From DASUVM01 sp036378955 (lineage in GTDB: Bacteria; Patescibacteriota; Saccharimonadia; Saccharimonadales; Saccharimonadaceae): a stretch of 64,000 nt of DNA. Shown piece by piece: positions 15,234 to 23,879 of the stretch. The position numbers and the translations under genes are program-made. Where the stretch lies: contig DASUVM010000007.1 in NCBI GenBank assembly GCA_036378955.1, positions 60,428 to 124,427 on the forward strand, in the 5' to 3' direction. How positions within the stretch are numbered: the stretch's first letter is position 1; every line of letters starts with the position of its first letter. The notes under the pieces were generated by a model. That model did not search any database. It saw only the letters and a program-made list of their open reading frames with translations, and had not been told where the DNA came from.

Positions 15234-17028
15234 ACTGACCCGGTGACGGTGGTTCTGGCGGTGGCACTGGGCCATTGAGCTGCAACGGTGGTGGCCCATA
15301 AGGGTCGGGCTGAACAGGGCCTGCCGATGGTGCGGTATTGTCGCTAGTAGGTAATGGGGGCATCGGAGGTAAGCTGCCCATATCTGGTAACGAGGGCGGA
15401 AGCGGTGCGCTAAATGTTGGTGCCACTGGCGGCGGAGCTGCAGACATAGGCGACACTGCTGGCTCAGGGGAGTGAACGTTAAGCGGTTGTGACGCGCCTG
15501 AGGCAGCTAAAGGCTGGCCGCTCGGGTTAAAGGGCTGAGCGTTCAGGGCGGCTTCGACCGCCTGACGAGCATTGTCGACATGATCTGGTGCAGGTGCTTC
15601 TGCCACTGGCGGCAATTGATCGGCTAAGTTCGGCGCTACTGCCTGCTCAACCGGCGTTGGCGCTACTTGTGGTGGCAAAGGCGCAGGCGGTTTTACGGCC
15701 GACGGCAGTGTTGGTGCTTGTGGGGGCTCTGCTGCCAATTTTTGAGCCTCTGCTTTTATCATTGCTTTGTCGATTGGCTTTGTCTCAGGGGTAGCGGGCG
15801 GGCTATTGTGACTCAGAATCGTCTTGTTACGATCTTCTTCCTCTTCACGTTCTTTATCTTCAAACGCTTGATCTGTTGTCGCATTCAATGTACCACCCAG
15901 TGTTGGTGGTTCAATGTGCTTCCCCATCCAAGAAGGGTGACCTTCGTGTTCGAGCTTTGGCTTACTGACAGCAGGCTCTTCAAGTTGTTTTGGCGTTTCA
16001 GCCTCTTTTTTAATTTCAGCTTCTAAATCTGCGAGTGTAGGCGCCTTCTTAGCCGGCGCCTGATTGCTTGGTGAAACTTCAGCAAGAGCTTCTTCGGCTG
16101 CTTCTACAGCGTCTGCTTGCTTTTCTTTAGCTATTTCTTCAGAGGTGGGGGCCTTTTTAGTGTGATCTATATCGATTTCACCATCGGGCTTTTTTCTTTT
16201 TTGTTTTTTTACTTTTGTTGAAGCGTTTTCTTCTAAGTTAGTGCTGCCGTCGATATTAATGCTTGGAATAGCGTGGCCTTGCTGCAATTTTGTGGCAATA
16301 AGCTGCTGGTTGGCGCCAGCCGCCATGAGCTGCGCCGACATTGTCATCACTCGCGGCGTGGTGTGCTCGTTACTAAAACGCTCGGTGGCAGCAACAACAC
16401 CAGTCAGCAAGGCAGTGGCAATTTGTTCGTCAATAATACCAGTTTGCAACCCCTCGCTCAGGCTCATAAGCATTTCGCACAGGCTTGAAGCGTTCGGATC
16501 TTGCCAATCAACCGAACCAAGTGCATTTCGGCCCGCAGTGGCATTAATTGTAATTACCGTGGCATCGTGCAAAATACGGCCATGGGCAATAATTGCTTGG
16601 TCAAGCGCCTCGCGTTGCTCAACGCCAAGTGCCACGATTATTTCGACGTTAAAGTCACCTTGGCTGAATTCAAGGTCTTTATTTGTAATAGTAGTTCGAT
16701 ATGGCGTAATGAAGATCTTCACCATCTCGCCCTCTACTTTATAGCGAAGGCGATCGGCTTTTTCTTTATCGAGTGCAATAATAAAATCGCGCAGGCTGTC
16801 AACCGCACCCGTAAATGTTTTTTCAGGGTCTAAGAATTCAATTGCCGGTGGAATAGCCCCGCTAAAGACAGCCGTAGCATGTTTTTCGAGCTTATTGAGC
16901 ATAAGTGTAAACGCCAGTGCTGCCGAGAGCTCATCAACCGACGGGTTGTTACTGACTGTCACTAAAATATTAGTAGCGTTTTTGAGCTGGTCAACAATTT
17001 GCTGTTTTGCATTCGGGCCACTATCCAT
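15214..17028 (-). CDS. Degenerate DHH-like protein with Pro-rich tail
   Basis: Start placed at ATG 17028 (MDSGPNAKQQIV...) with AAAGGC upstream. Residues 1 to about 260 resemble the first domain of DHH-family phosphoesterases (bacterial NrnA type): NPSVDELSAALAFTLML sits where DPDGDAIGSA is usual, and LLTGVVAATERF resembles the later DHH block. The DHH triad and most metal-binding Asp are gone, so catalysis is doubtful. The rest (about 270-604) is a Lys/Glu-rich then very Pro/Ala-rich disordered tail with repeated APxPPP-like stretches. It could be a scaffold or nucleotide sensor; function unknown. Confidence 0.7.
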   Translation of the reverse strand: MDSGPNAKQQIVDQLKNATNILVTVSNNPSVDELSAALAFTLMLNKLEKHATAVFSGAIPPAIEFLDPEKTFTGAVDSLRDFIIALDKEKADRLRYKVEGEMVKIFITPYRTTITNKDLEFSQGDFNVEIIVALGVEQREALDQAIIAHGRILHDATVITINATAGRNALGSVDWQDPNASSLCEMLMSLSEGLQTGIIDEQIATALLTGVVAATERFSNEHTTPRVMTMSAQLMAAGANQQLIATKLQQGHAIPSINIDGSTNLEENASTKVKKQKRKKPDGEIDIDHTKKAPTSEEIAKEKQADAVEAAEEALAEVSPSNQAPAKKAPTLADLEAEIKKEAETPKQLEEPAVSKPKLEHEGHPSWMGKHIEPPTLGGTLNATTDQAFEDKEREEEEDRNKTILSHNSPPATPETKPIDKAMIKAEAQKLAAEPPQAPTLPSAVKPPAPLPPQVAPTPVEQAVAPNLADQLPPVAEAPAPDHVDNARQAVEAALNAQPFNPSGQPLAASGASQPLNVHSPEPAVSPMSAAPPPVAPTFSAPLPPSLPDMGSLPPMPPLPTSDNTAPSAGPVQPDPYGPPPLQLNGPVPPPEPPSPGQFKIPGQ

Positions 17029-17117
17029 AATGCCTTTTTCTCTTTTTGTTTTGTAGTTAGATTTTACTTCACTGTAGCACAAGCGTTTTTGGCAAGTCAA
17101 TAAATAACGATGACTTC

Positions 17118-17146
17118 TTTACAGATACACACTTTTTGGCTATAAT
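17118..17146 (+). promoter_or_regulatory. rpsT promoter
   Basis: TTTACA (17118-17123), 17-base spacer, perfect TATAAT (17141-17146). The leader to the rpsT ATG is about 50 bases, in contrast with the leaderless promoters elsewhere in the window. Confidence 0.8.
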
Positions 17147-17202
17147 TACTCTTTGAAGCAACTAAAAAACTTATAACTAGGTAACAAGGATAAACAAACT
17201 TT

Positions 17203-17616
17203 ATGCCACTTATTCAATCAGCCATTAAACGTATGCGCCAAACAGCCAAACGACGAGCTCGCAACATTAATGCTAAGCGTGACGTTAAAAGCGCGGTAAA
17301 AGCTTTTTTTGCTAAGCCAAGTGCCGAGCTGCTCAGCGCTGCTCAGTCTGAAATTGACACCGCTGTTAAAAAGAATATCTTAAAGAAGAATACTGCTGCA
17401 CGACGAAAAGCAACGCTCGCCAAGACTGCTAAAGAAGCTGGCGTGAGACTAGCTGGCAATGCTAAGAAAACAGTAGCAAAAACAGCGGCGAAGCCCGCCG
17501 CTGAAAAGAAGGCGCCTGCCAAAAGCACTACAGTCAAGAAAACAGTAGCAAAAACTGCCGAAAAAGCGCCAGCAACAAAAAAGCCAGCCGCTAAAAAAAC
17601 GTCTGCAAAGAAATAA
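17203..17616 (+). CDS. rpsT: 30S ribosomal protein S20 with Lys/Ala-rich tail
   Basis: Small-subunit protein that binds the 5' domain of 16S rRNA. Residues 1-85 are a normal S20: KRMRQTAKRRARNINAKRD, then LKKNTAARRKATLAK-type sequence. The protein continues to 137 residues with an Ala/Lys/Pro-rich tail (about 88-137) containing two AKKTVAKTA/VKKTVAKTA repeats, much like histone H1 tails. Ordinary S20 is about 87 residues. The tail may add nonspecific nucleic-acid binding. Confidence 0.95.
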   Translation: MPLIQSAIKRMRQTAKRRARNINAKRDVKSAVKAFFAKPSAELLSAAQSEIDTAVKKNILKKNTAARRKATLAKTAKEAGVRLAGNAKKTVAKTAAKPAAEKKAPAKSTTVKKTVAKTAEKAPATKKPAAKKTSAKK

Positions 17617-17635
17617 ATAGCATATTACTGTTCAT

Positions 17636-17666
17636 AAAGCCCCTTCTTAAAAAAGAAGGGGCTTTA
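17636..17666. terminator. Terminator after rpsT
   Basis: Perfect 13-bp arms AAAGCCCCTTCTT (17636-17648) and AAGAAGGGGCTTT (17653-17665) on a four-base loop, with flanking A/T residues. Confidence 0.9.
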
Positions 17667-17723
17667 TATTCTTAACACTTCTATTTTAATAGCTATGTCT
17701 TATCGATGATTAGAGGGAGGCGA

Positions 17724-17771
17724 AATGACGGTATTGCCTTGGGTGTGCCCGAAGCACACCGAACCGTCATT
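17724..17771. repeat. Nested hairpin element downstream of holA
   Basis: Outer arms AATGACGGT (17724-17732) and ACCGTCATT (17763-17771) enclose an inner 7-bp hairpin GGTGTGC/GCACACC (17742-17748, 17754-17760). The asymmetrical bulge between them is nine bases on one side and two on the other. There is no T-run. It could be a 3' mRNA structure or a short mobile hairpin. Confidence 0.6.
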
Positions 17772-17785
17772 GAATAATCTAAAGC

Positions 17786-18706
17786 TTACGCCCGAGTGGC
17801 AATTTTTAATAACGTTTGTTCAAGCAGTAACCAAGGGTCAAGCCCGGTTGATTTTAGCTGGGTATCAAGCTCTGCGGTTGCATCAATAATATTTTTTAAC
17901 TCAAGTGGTGAGGTGCGGCGTGCCAGCGGCGCAAGTTTTTTGAGCGGAAACGGATGCGTAGCGAGTGCCTTGGCGATCTCGTCAGAGCTACGCCCTTTGC
18001 TTCCATGTACAAGCGCCGCCAGTTGCAATAGCTGGGCACTAAGCAGGCCAAAAAGCATATATGGATCTTCTGTTGTTCGAGCAAGCCATAACTGTTGTTC
18101 AACTTGCTGCCGCTCTTTATGCAAAACGGCGTCGAGTAGTGCAAAAACGTTCGCATGGGGGGTAAGCTCAACTAGTGCTTCAATTGCCGTGTCGTCAAGG
18201 CCATGTGCAAGTAATTTGTCTAGCTCGTTCGAAAGCCGCCATTGGTCAGTGCCGGCCCGGGCAATAATGTGTTCAGCTTGTTTAGGGTTCAGCACACCTC
18301 TGCGTGCTTTGGCCTCGTTTTGCAACCATTTTGCTGCTTCAGCCTCATTCAACTGTCTATAATCTGTTATTGAGGCGTGCTTTTTCAATAATTTGAAGGT
18401 TTTAGTGCGTTGATCGACCGCGGTTTCAATCAAAAGAACATCTGTTCCTTCAGGAACATGCTCAACCCAACGCTCACATTCTACCCACAACGCTTTGTTT
18501 TTGCTTACGTCACGTATCACCACTAACTTTTCGGCCGAGAACAATGAAGCCCCTTGCAAAATAGCACCAAGCTGTTTTGGTTCAAGTGTTTCACCATCGT
18601 AATGCTCAATTGTTGGCATGCTCGGTTTTATTCGAGCAGCCGCAATAAGCTTATTAGCTGCTTGCTGTTTCGCGTAGGCATTGTCACCCAAAAAAAGGTA
18701 TGTCAC
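17786..18706 (-). CDS. holA: DNA polymerase III, delta subunit
   Basis: Clamp-loader subunit that opens the sliding clamp. The 306-residue length is normal. The N-terminus YLFLGDNAYAKQQAANKLI is the degenerate P-loop region; IEHYDGETLEPKQLGAILQGASLFSAEKLVVIRD is split typical HolA sequence, and the C-terminal collar domain includes YMLFGLLSAQLLQLAALVHG. Stand-alone transcription on the minus strand, followed by a nested hairpin. Confidence 0.93.
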   Translation of the reverse strand: MTYLFLGDNAYAKQQAANKLIAAARIKPSMPTIEHYDGETLEPKQLGAILQGASLFSAEKLVVIRDVSKNKALWVECERWVEHVPEGTDVLLIETAVDQRTKTFKLLKKHASITDYRQLNEAEAAKWLQNEAKARRGVLNPKQAEHIIARAGTDQWRLSNELDKLLAHGLDDTAIEALVELTPHANVFALLDAVLHKERQQVEQQLWLARTTEDPYMLFGLLSAQLLQLAALVHGSKGRSSDEIAKALATHPFPLKKLAPLARRTSPLELKNIIDATAELDTQLKSTGLDPWLLLEQTLLKIATRA

Positions 18707-18757
18707 TTTGCTATTTTATCACCTTGAGTAAGAGGTTTAAGCTTTTCATTTATGATG

Positions 18758-19477
18758 CTACCGGATCGGCACAACTACTTCGAATATAGGCGTACCGGTT
18801 CGATACTTTTGTGCCTCGACCTCAGCTAGTCGAACACCAAAAACATCATTCTTGGGCCATTGTCCGATGGCTACATAATCGTTTTTGTCGGGCCGAGAAA
18901 GAGGTACGGTGATATCGTGCGCACCAGGATAGGGCTTGTCTGACAGTGGCGTCTTAGCAGTGTCTTCATGTATGACATATTGGGCATGAATCTGCACCCT
19001 GCCAGTAACAGTACTCGGAGTACATTCATCTTTCTCTGTCATTTCTCCTGGTTTGCCCGGCGTACCCTTAGAAGAGTCTAGCTTCCACCGAGCAGTTTTT
19101 AACTCATCCTCATCTAACGCCGTCAGGCGAAAACCATCTGCTTCTGCGTCAAACACTAACTCAAGTGCCGCCCCCACTCCGGCTTCACCCAACTGAATGA
19201 TAGGCTGCACAATAATATCGCCAGACTTTTGAAACTCTACCGTACCAGGAAAAATACTCACCGCCTCACCTTTTATGAGCAGTGTAGGGTCTGGGTCGCC
19301 AGGGCGACCGTTTAACAGGCAATCGGTTAACTGCTTTGGTGTAGGCACTGGCTGTGCCTCGGGGGCATACCTGCAACTGACAGTAGTAACGGCCGCTAGG
19401 GCTATGGCGCCAACTCTTTTGGCTGCTTTTGCCATACCGGGTTTAAGGCGTTCGAAACGAGGTAGTCTTTCAGGCAT
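18758..19477 (-). CDS. Unknown secreted or lipid-anchored protein
   Basis: 239-residue protein with a strong Shine-Dalgarno (AAAGGAG) at the ATG. A basic N-terminus is followed by a hydrophobic stretch (about 19-33, RVGAIALAAVTTVSC). Cys at the end of that stretch may be a lipid-attachment site, though TVSC is a weak lipobox. The mature part is beta-rich and acidic, without a recognised domain. It lies 18 bases after mutM and is probably co-transcribed with it. Confidence 0.65.
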   Translation of the reverse strand: MPERLPRFERLKPGMAKAAKRVGAIALAAVTTVSCRYAPEAQPVPTPKQLTDCLLNGRPGDPDPTLLIKGEAVSIFPGTVEFQKSGDIIVQPIIQLGEAGVGAALELVFDAEADGFRLTALDEDELKTARWKLDSSKGTPGKPGEMTEKDECTPSTVTGRVQIHAQYVIHEDTAKTPLSDKPYPGAHDITVPLSRPDKNDYVAIGQWPKNDVFGVRLAEVEAQKYRTGTPIFEVVVPIR

Positions 19478-19495
19478 ATAACTCCTTTAGCTCTC

Positions 19496-20371
19496 TTACC
19501 CTACCAGTTTTTGGCAAGTTGGGCAAAGGTGGGTGCCGCGGCCGGCCACGCGGGTTTTGATAATAATAGTGCTACAGCGCGGGCAAGGTTGGCCTTCGCG
19601 GCGAAAAACACGGGCAAAACTGATGTAACTTCCCTTCTTGCCTTCGGCATTTACATAATTTCGGTCGGTCGAGCCACCTTTTTCAATTGCAAGCAGCAAT
19701 ACTGTGCGAATTTCGTTAAAAAGTTTCTTCAGTGCTACATCGCTCACACGGCTCACAAGTGTAGCCGGGTGAATTTTTGCCCCCCACAGCGACTCGTCGG
19801 CATAGATATTGCCAATGCCGGCCAGTATGGTTTGGTCGAGCAGCGCTGCTTTAATGCTAGTGCCAGCCCGGCGGCGAATTCGTTGAATAAATATTTGGGT
19901 GGTAAAGTCATCACTCAGTGGCTCTGGCCCTACTTTCTGCATAAAATCTATATTCGGAATTTCAACAGTTGGCAATAAACGCACCCAGCCAAATTTGCGC
20001 TGGTCGTTAAAAAATAAATGGCTATTGTCGCTAAAAGTGAAGGTAACACGGGTTGATTTATCTGGCAGTTGGTGAATTAGGCTATCGGTTGGGTGGCCAG
20101 CCCCAAAACGAGCATTATCATCAACATACACCAGCTGGCCGGTCATTTTAAGGTGAATCATGAGGCTATAATCGTTGCCAAGGTCAATCAGCAACACCTT
20201 TGCCCGGCGGCGCACTGCAGTAATGTGCGCACCTATCAAAAATAACTGCACATCAGGCTCAGCATTTGGAAAACTTTTCTGGTTATCATGCACTACATTG
20301 GCAATTGTTTTCCCCACCACCAATGCTTCGAGCCCACGTTTGACTGTTTCAACCTCTGGAAGTTCTGGCAT
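19496..20371 (-). CDS. mutM: Formamidopyrimidine-DNA glycosylase
   Basis: Removes 8-oxoguanine and formamidopyrimidines and nicks the abasic site. The 291-residue protein starts with the catalytic MPELPEVETVKRGLE. It contains the helix-two-turn-helix (DQTILAGIGNIYADESLWGA) and an intact C-terminal zinc finger with CPRC and CPTC pairs. Unlike the UDG and DnaG in this window, its metal ligands are retained. It follows the HAD gene by four bases. Confidence 0.97.
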   Translation of the reverse strand: MPELPEVETVKRGLEALVVGKTIANVVHDNQKSFPNAEPDVQLFLIGAHITAVRRRAKVLLIDLGNDYSLMIHLKMTGQLVYVDDNARFGAGHPTDSLIHQLPDKSTRVTFTFSDNSHLFFNDQRKFGWVRLLPTVEIPNIDFMQKVGPEPLSDDFTTQIFIQRIRRRAGTSIKAALLDQTILAGIGNIYADESLWGAKIHPATLVSRVSDVALKKLFNEIRTVLLLAIEKGGSTDRNYVNAEGKKGSYISFARVFRREGQPCPRCSTIIIKTRVAGRGTHLCPTCQKLVG

Positions 20372-20375
20372 AGCT

Positions 20376-20942
20376 TTATTGTAGCAAGCCTTCGACTGAG
20401 TGGTTATCTTTGAATAAGATTGTTTTCATGCCCACCGCTTCGGCACCAGCACAATTTTCGGGTAGGTCATCAATAAAAAGACATTGGCTCGGGTTCACCC
20501 CAAGGCGGTCGGCAGCTCGCTCGAAAATGATAGGGTTTGGCTTGGCAATGCCTTCTTCACTTGAAAGCACAACTGCATTAAATAAATCGCGCAACTGGTA
20601 TTCATTGAAAAAATCTTGCAGCCAATCGCGGCCAATATTTGAAAGTAGCCCAATTTTATAGTGAGGCTTCATGCGATGGATAAGGTCAATCAGCGGCTTG
20701 TTCAGTACATGTTCTTTTTGAAACTCTTCTTCTACTTTTTCTATCGGTTCACTGGTGAGCTCGCTGACGGCCTGCGTGTAGCTCCTTCGGTCAATCAGGC
20801 CATGATCGCTCAGTTGGTCAAGATTATGAAGCTCTTCATATTTCTCAGGGAATCTTGAAAAATAAGCCTTAGTGGCATCAACATAGATCACCCCAAAACA
20901 GTCGAAAATTATAGCTTTTATATTGCCCATGTTTTTGTGCAT
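20376..20942 (-). CDS. HAD-superfamily hydrolase (YihX-like)
   Basis: Probable small-molecule phosphatase. The 188-residue protein has motif I FDCFGVIYVD, in which the usual second Asp is replaced (as in some YihX-like members), motif II LLSNIG, motif III lysine in IAKPNPIIFERAADRLG, and motif IV FIDDLPEN. Cap domain is the helical four-helix type. Immediately upstream of mutM and probably in one transcript. Substrate unknown. Confidence 0.88.
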   Translation of the reverse strand: MHKNMGNIKAIIFDCFGVIYVDATKAYFSRFPEKYEELHNLDQLSDHGLIDRRSYTQAVSELTSEPIEKVEEEFQKEHVLNKPLIDLIHRMKPHYKIGLLSNIGRDWLQDFFNEYQLRDLFNAVVLSSEEGIAKPNPIIFERAADRLGVNPSQCLFIDDLPENCAGAEAVGMKTILFKDNHSVEGLLQ

Positions 20943-20984
20943 CAGTGATTACCTAGGCTATAAGCAAGGATCTTGACCATACTT

Positions 20985-21872
20985 TTATTCTACCGTACAA
21001 AGTTTCGACACATCACGATCAAGGCAAAGTTGCAAGAATTCTTGGGCACGCTTAACATAATCGGCGCCTTTTGGGCGATCATTTAATGCATCGAAATGCA
21101 TGCCAATAGCTCGCTGCGTCATAATAGCCAGCAGCTGCTCGTCTTGGTGCGGCACTGGCATGGCGGAATGCAGAAAAGAGCCCAAGAAAGACGCCGCCAC
21201 TCGCCTGTCAGCAACGCGTGTTAGTAGCCGAGAGTAGCAATAAGCAGCGTCATAATAGCGAGGTTTTTGTGAACTAAAATGTTCAAAATCAAACAGGCTA
21301 ATTTGACCGTTACCATCAATGAGAGCATGTTTTAACGGCGAAAGGTCACCGTGAGCATAACGGGGAGCAAGATACGGCTGAAAATCATCAATTAACTGTT
21401 TCGCGGCTTGAAAGGCGGCTGGGATTAGCACATTACTCTCAAGAGGCCCTTTCGCCCATGTTTCAAACCGTTTAGTAATGTTGGTATAGGGCGCAGAATC
21501 TTCAAACGAGCCGGCAGCATGCTCGTCTGGTTCGATACGATCAATCTGAGCGACTATGGTAGACAACCGCTCAAGGCCTTGGTGTGCCTGCTCGATTGTT
21601 GTTGTTTCGTCACAAAGCGGTTCACCTTCGAGATATTCTCTTATCATCCAGCTATCGCCACTCTCGAAGATAGAAGGAACCTTCAGCCCCCAACTTTGGT
21701 GTGCCTCTGCAATTTCATAGAACTTTGCCGTTCCTACTATTTCGTTTTGGAACGTTAAGCGCCGACGCTCATTAGTGGTAGATTGAAGGCTTTTACGAAT
21801 AGCTTTCACACCATGCCAGTCTATAACTTCAACACGAAAATGTTCATCGTTTTGCAGAATGTTATGTTCCAT
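20985..21872 (-). CDS. APH-like phosphotransferase
   Basis: Aminoglycoside/choline-kinase-like fold. The start was set at ATG 21872 (MEHNILQNDEHF...), five bases after the dut stop; the longer frame would overlap dut by more than 120 bases. The 295-residue protein has the Brenner-type loop YAHGDLSPLKH, in which the expected Asn is replaced by Lys, and the metal-binding loop ISLFDFEHFS. Substrate cannot be told. It may phosphorylate a small molecule or sugar. Coupled to dut. Confidence 0.75.
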   Translation of the reverse strand: MEHNILQNDEHFRVEVIDWHGVKAIRKSLQSTTNERRRLTFQNEIVGTAKFYEIAEAHQSWGLKVPSIFESGDSWMIREYLEGEPLCDETTTIEQAHQGLERLSTIVAQIDRIEPDEHAAGSFEDSAPYTNITKRFETWAKGPLESNVLIPAAFQAAKQLIDDFQPYLAPRYAHGDLSPLKHALIDGNGQISLFDFEHFSSQKPRYYDAAYCYSRLLTRVADRRVAASFLGSFLHSAMPVPHQDEQLLAIMTQRAIGMHFDALNDRPKGADYVKRAQEFLQLCLDRDVSKLCTVE

Positions 21873-21876
21873 AAGC

Positions 21877-22317
21877 TTAACGGCCCGTGTGGCCAAAGCC
21901 CCCCTCACCCCGCTCTGTCTCGCCAAGCTCCTCAGCCTCTTGCCATTCAACTCGCTCACATTTTGCAACAACCAGCTGGGCAATGCGGTCACCGTCGTGA
22001 ATCTCATAATGCTCGTTTGATATATTGGCTACCAGAATTTTAAGCTCGCCGCGATAATCGGCATCTATTGTGCCTGGCGAGTTAATGCACACAATTCCGT
22101 GTTTCAACGAAAGACCACTGCGTGAACGCACTTGTAGCTCGTATCCTTCAGGAATGGCCATGAAAAGGCCGGTGCTTATTGCTGCTCGCTGCAGAGGCTC
22201 TAACACCGCTGGGCCGTCTGGCAAAAAAGCGTGTACATCCATCGCCGCAGCATACTCGGTCTGATATTTCGGAACCTGGTGAGTTGACTTGTTGATAATC
22301 TGAATTTTCATATTCAC
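21877..22317 (-). CDS. dut: dUTP diphosphatase
   Basis: Hydrolyses dUTP to dUMP, keeping uracil out of DNA and complementing the UDG. The 146-residue trimeric-type dUTPase has all five motifs: AAMDVHAFL, RSRSGLSLKHGI (motif 2), NSPGTIDADYRGELKI (motif 3), GDRIAQLVVAK (motif 4) and C-terminal ERGEGGFGHTGR (motif 5). Confidence 0.97.
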   Translation of the reverse strand: MNMKIQIINKSTHQVPKYQTEYAAAMDVHAFLPDGPAVLEPLQRAAISTGLFMAIPEGYELQVRSRSGLSLKHGIVCINSPGTIDADYRGELKILVANISNEHYEIHDGDRIAQLVVAKCERVEWQEAEELGETERGEGGFGHTGR

Positions 22318-22330
22318 ACTCTAGCAGATT

Positions 22331-22362
22331 TGTGAGCCAGGTGAAGTGGTTTTGCTCCACCT
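22331..22362. repeat. Intergenic hairpin after the 22385 gene
   Basis: GCCAGGTG and CACCTGGC arms around a 14-base loop between two minus-strand genes. It lacks a T-run; possible terminator or processing site. Confidence 0.5.
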
Positions 22363-22384
22363 GGCCCACATTAATGCCTCGTCG

Positions 22385-22774
22385 TCAGTGCGGTGTTGCT
22401 TCATTTGAACTGTTGAACGCCTTTTCTGCTTCGTCAAGCAAGACTGCAAACTTATTGAGCGTATCGTCAGCAGCGCTAAGTTGATCGTCTGATACTTTCT
22501 CCTTTTTCTTTGGGTTGAGAAGATGCTCGAGCTCATTATGGAGTTGTAGTAGTGCGTTAATGCTTTCAATCACGTGCGGTGAAGCTTGTGCACCTTGTCT
22601 GCGTATTTTTTTATCAAGTGACAAGAACTTGAGCCATTCCTCCTGATAGGAAATGCATAGCTCCTCTTTTAGACGCTGACGCCCCCGCCGCCTACAGGCT
22701 TTCACCACCTTCACTGCTATGATTACCGCGATCAAACTCAGTACAATTACCAGGACACATTCCAATGCACTCAT
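22385..22774 (-). CDS. Unknown single-pass membrane protein
   Basis: 129-residue protein with an N-terminal membrane anchor (about residues 4-26, CVLVIVLSLIAVIIAVKVV), a Cys/Arg-rich juxtamembrane segment (KACRRRGRQRLKEE), and an alpha-helical, charged cytoplasmic part with coiled-coil character (about 55-120). No family recognised. Preceded by a GAGGTGAGTG Shine-Dalgarno-like stretch. Confidence 0.65.
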   Translation of the reverse strand: MSALECVLVIVLSLIAVIIAVKVVKACRRRGRQRLKEELCISYQEEWLKFLSLDKKIRRQGAQASPHVIESINALLQLHNELEHLLNPKKKEKVSDDQLSAADDTLNKFAVLLDEAEKAFNSSNEATPH

Positions 22775-22949
22775 ACACTCACCTCATCTTCGTCGACTAG
22801 GCGGCCTTTATTATGCATATAACCTACTTATAATTGAAGCATTGAATAACTTTTTACAACACGCTCAAACCTAGTACTGTGCGTTTGTTGATTGTGTAAC
22901 CACTTATTACCAGCTACAATAACAACAATTAGATAGATTAAGGATAGTT

Positions 22950-23837
22950 ATGCAACCAAACACACCGTCGAGCCAAGAACCACAGCAAACTGCTGCAGCA
23001 CCAGCAATGCAACCCGCACAACTACAGCCCGCTCCAAAAAATAGAAAACCACTTATTATATGGCTCGTTACTGGTAGTATCGCACTACTCGCAGTGATTG
23101 TTGCAGTTGTTGTGTACTTCACAATGTTTAACATTGCAAAAGATGATTACAAGCGAGCACTTGAGGCTGCTCAATCGGTCAACGAAAAAGTTGAATCTCT
23201 CAAGACGACCATTACTGAGCTCAATGCAGATAACAACGCCAAGCTCGCCGAAGCGACCCCCAAAATACAAACGGCCGTTAAAGATGCCCGAACAGCAATA
23301 GACGCCCTGGGCAAAGAAAAAGCCCTAAACGACAAAGAAGTAAAAGAAAAAAGCGACACCTATCTCGCAAAACTAGATAAAACCGTGACCTACCTAGATG
23401 ATTATTCGACCGATACAGTAAGCCTGCGCATCATGATTAATGAATGTTCGAGCGCCCTAGAGGCACAATCAGAAGGCAATAGCCCAAGCACAGTCGCACA
23501 ATCACTCAATAAAATGGGTGATGATCTGAGCGATTGCACCAAGAAGCTAAGTGACGCCGAAGAAAAAATGAAAAGCGATGATGTTCGCGCACTTGCCCGA
23601 ACGTTTATCGGCCCTTATGAGGTCATCGCCGAACAGTCTAAGCAAGCAGCCCAAGCTTTCAGCACCGGCAATTTGGCGGCCTATGACCAAGCTTCAGCCA
23701 AGATGGGCCAGGCTATTAAAGACATGGCAACAGATAGCGTTGATGTCTTGAAACAAATTGCCGAGCATATTAAGACAGCTGACCCTACCGAGGAGTATGG
23801 CGCGCTTACCGCTGTACTGGAAAGAAAAGCAAAGTAA
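22950..23837 (+). CDS. Unknown membrane-anchored coiled-coil protein
   Basis: 295-residue protein with an Ala/Gln/Pro-rich N-terminal tail (1-30), one membrane segment (about 36-60, LIIWLVTGSIALLAVIVAVVV) and a long extracellular alpha-helical region of heptad-like Ala/Lys/Glu sequence. Its layout resembles the 31558 protein and the smaller 22385 protein, a recurring anchor-plus-coil style in this genome. No catalytic motifs are seen. Confidence 0.7.
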   Translation: MQPNTPSSQEPQQTAAAPAMQPAQLQPAPKNRKPLIIWLVTGSIALLAVIVAVVVYFTMFNIAKDDYKRALEAAQSVNEKVESLKTTITELNADNNAKLAEATPKIQTAVKDARTAIDALGKEKALNDKEVKEKSDTYLAKLDKTVTYLDDYSTDTVSLRIMINECSSALEAQSEGNSPSTVAQSLNKMGDDLSDCTKKLSDAEEKMKSDDVRALARTFIGPYEVIAEQSKQAAQAFSTGNLAAYDQASAKMGQAIKDMATDSVDVLKQIAEHIKTADPTEEYGALTAVLERKAK

Positions 23838-23879
23838 ATAGGCATTCAATAAAGTTCGCACCTATTTCGCATAGAATAA

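Noticed and set aside
15588..16026. Plus-strand ORFs opposite the Pro-rich tail of the DHH-like protein
   Set aside because: Low-complexity reverse reading of a repetitive coding region; no signals.
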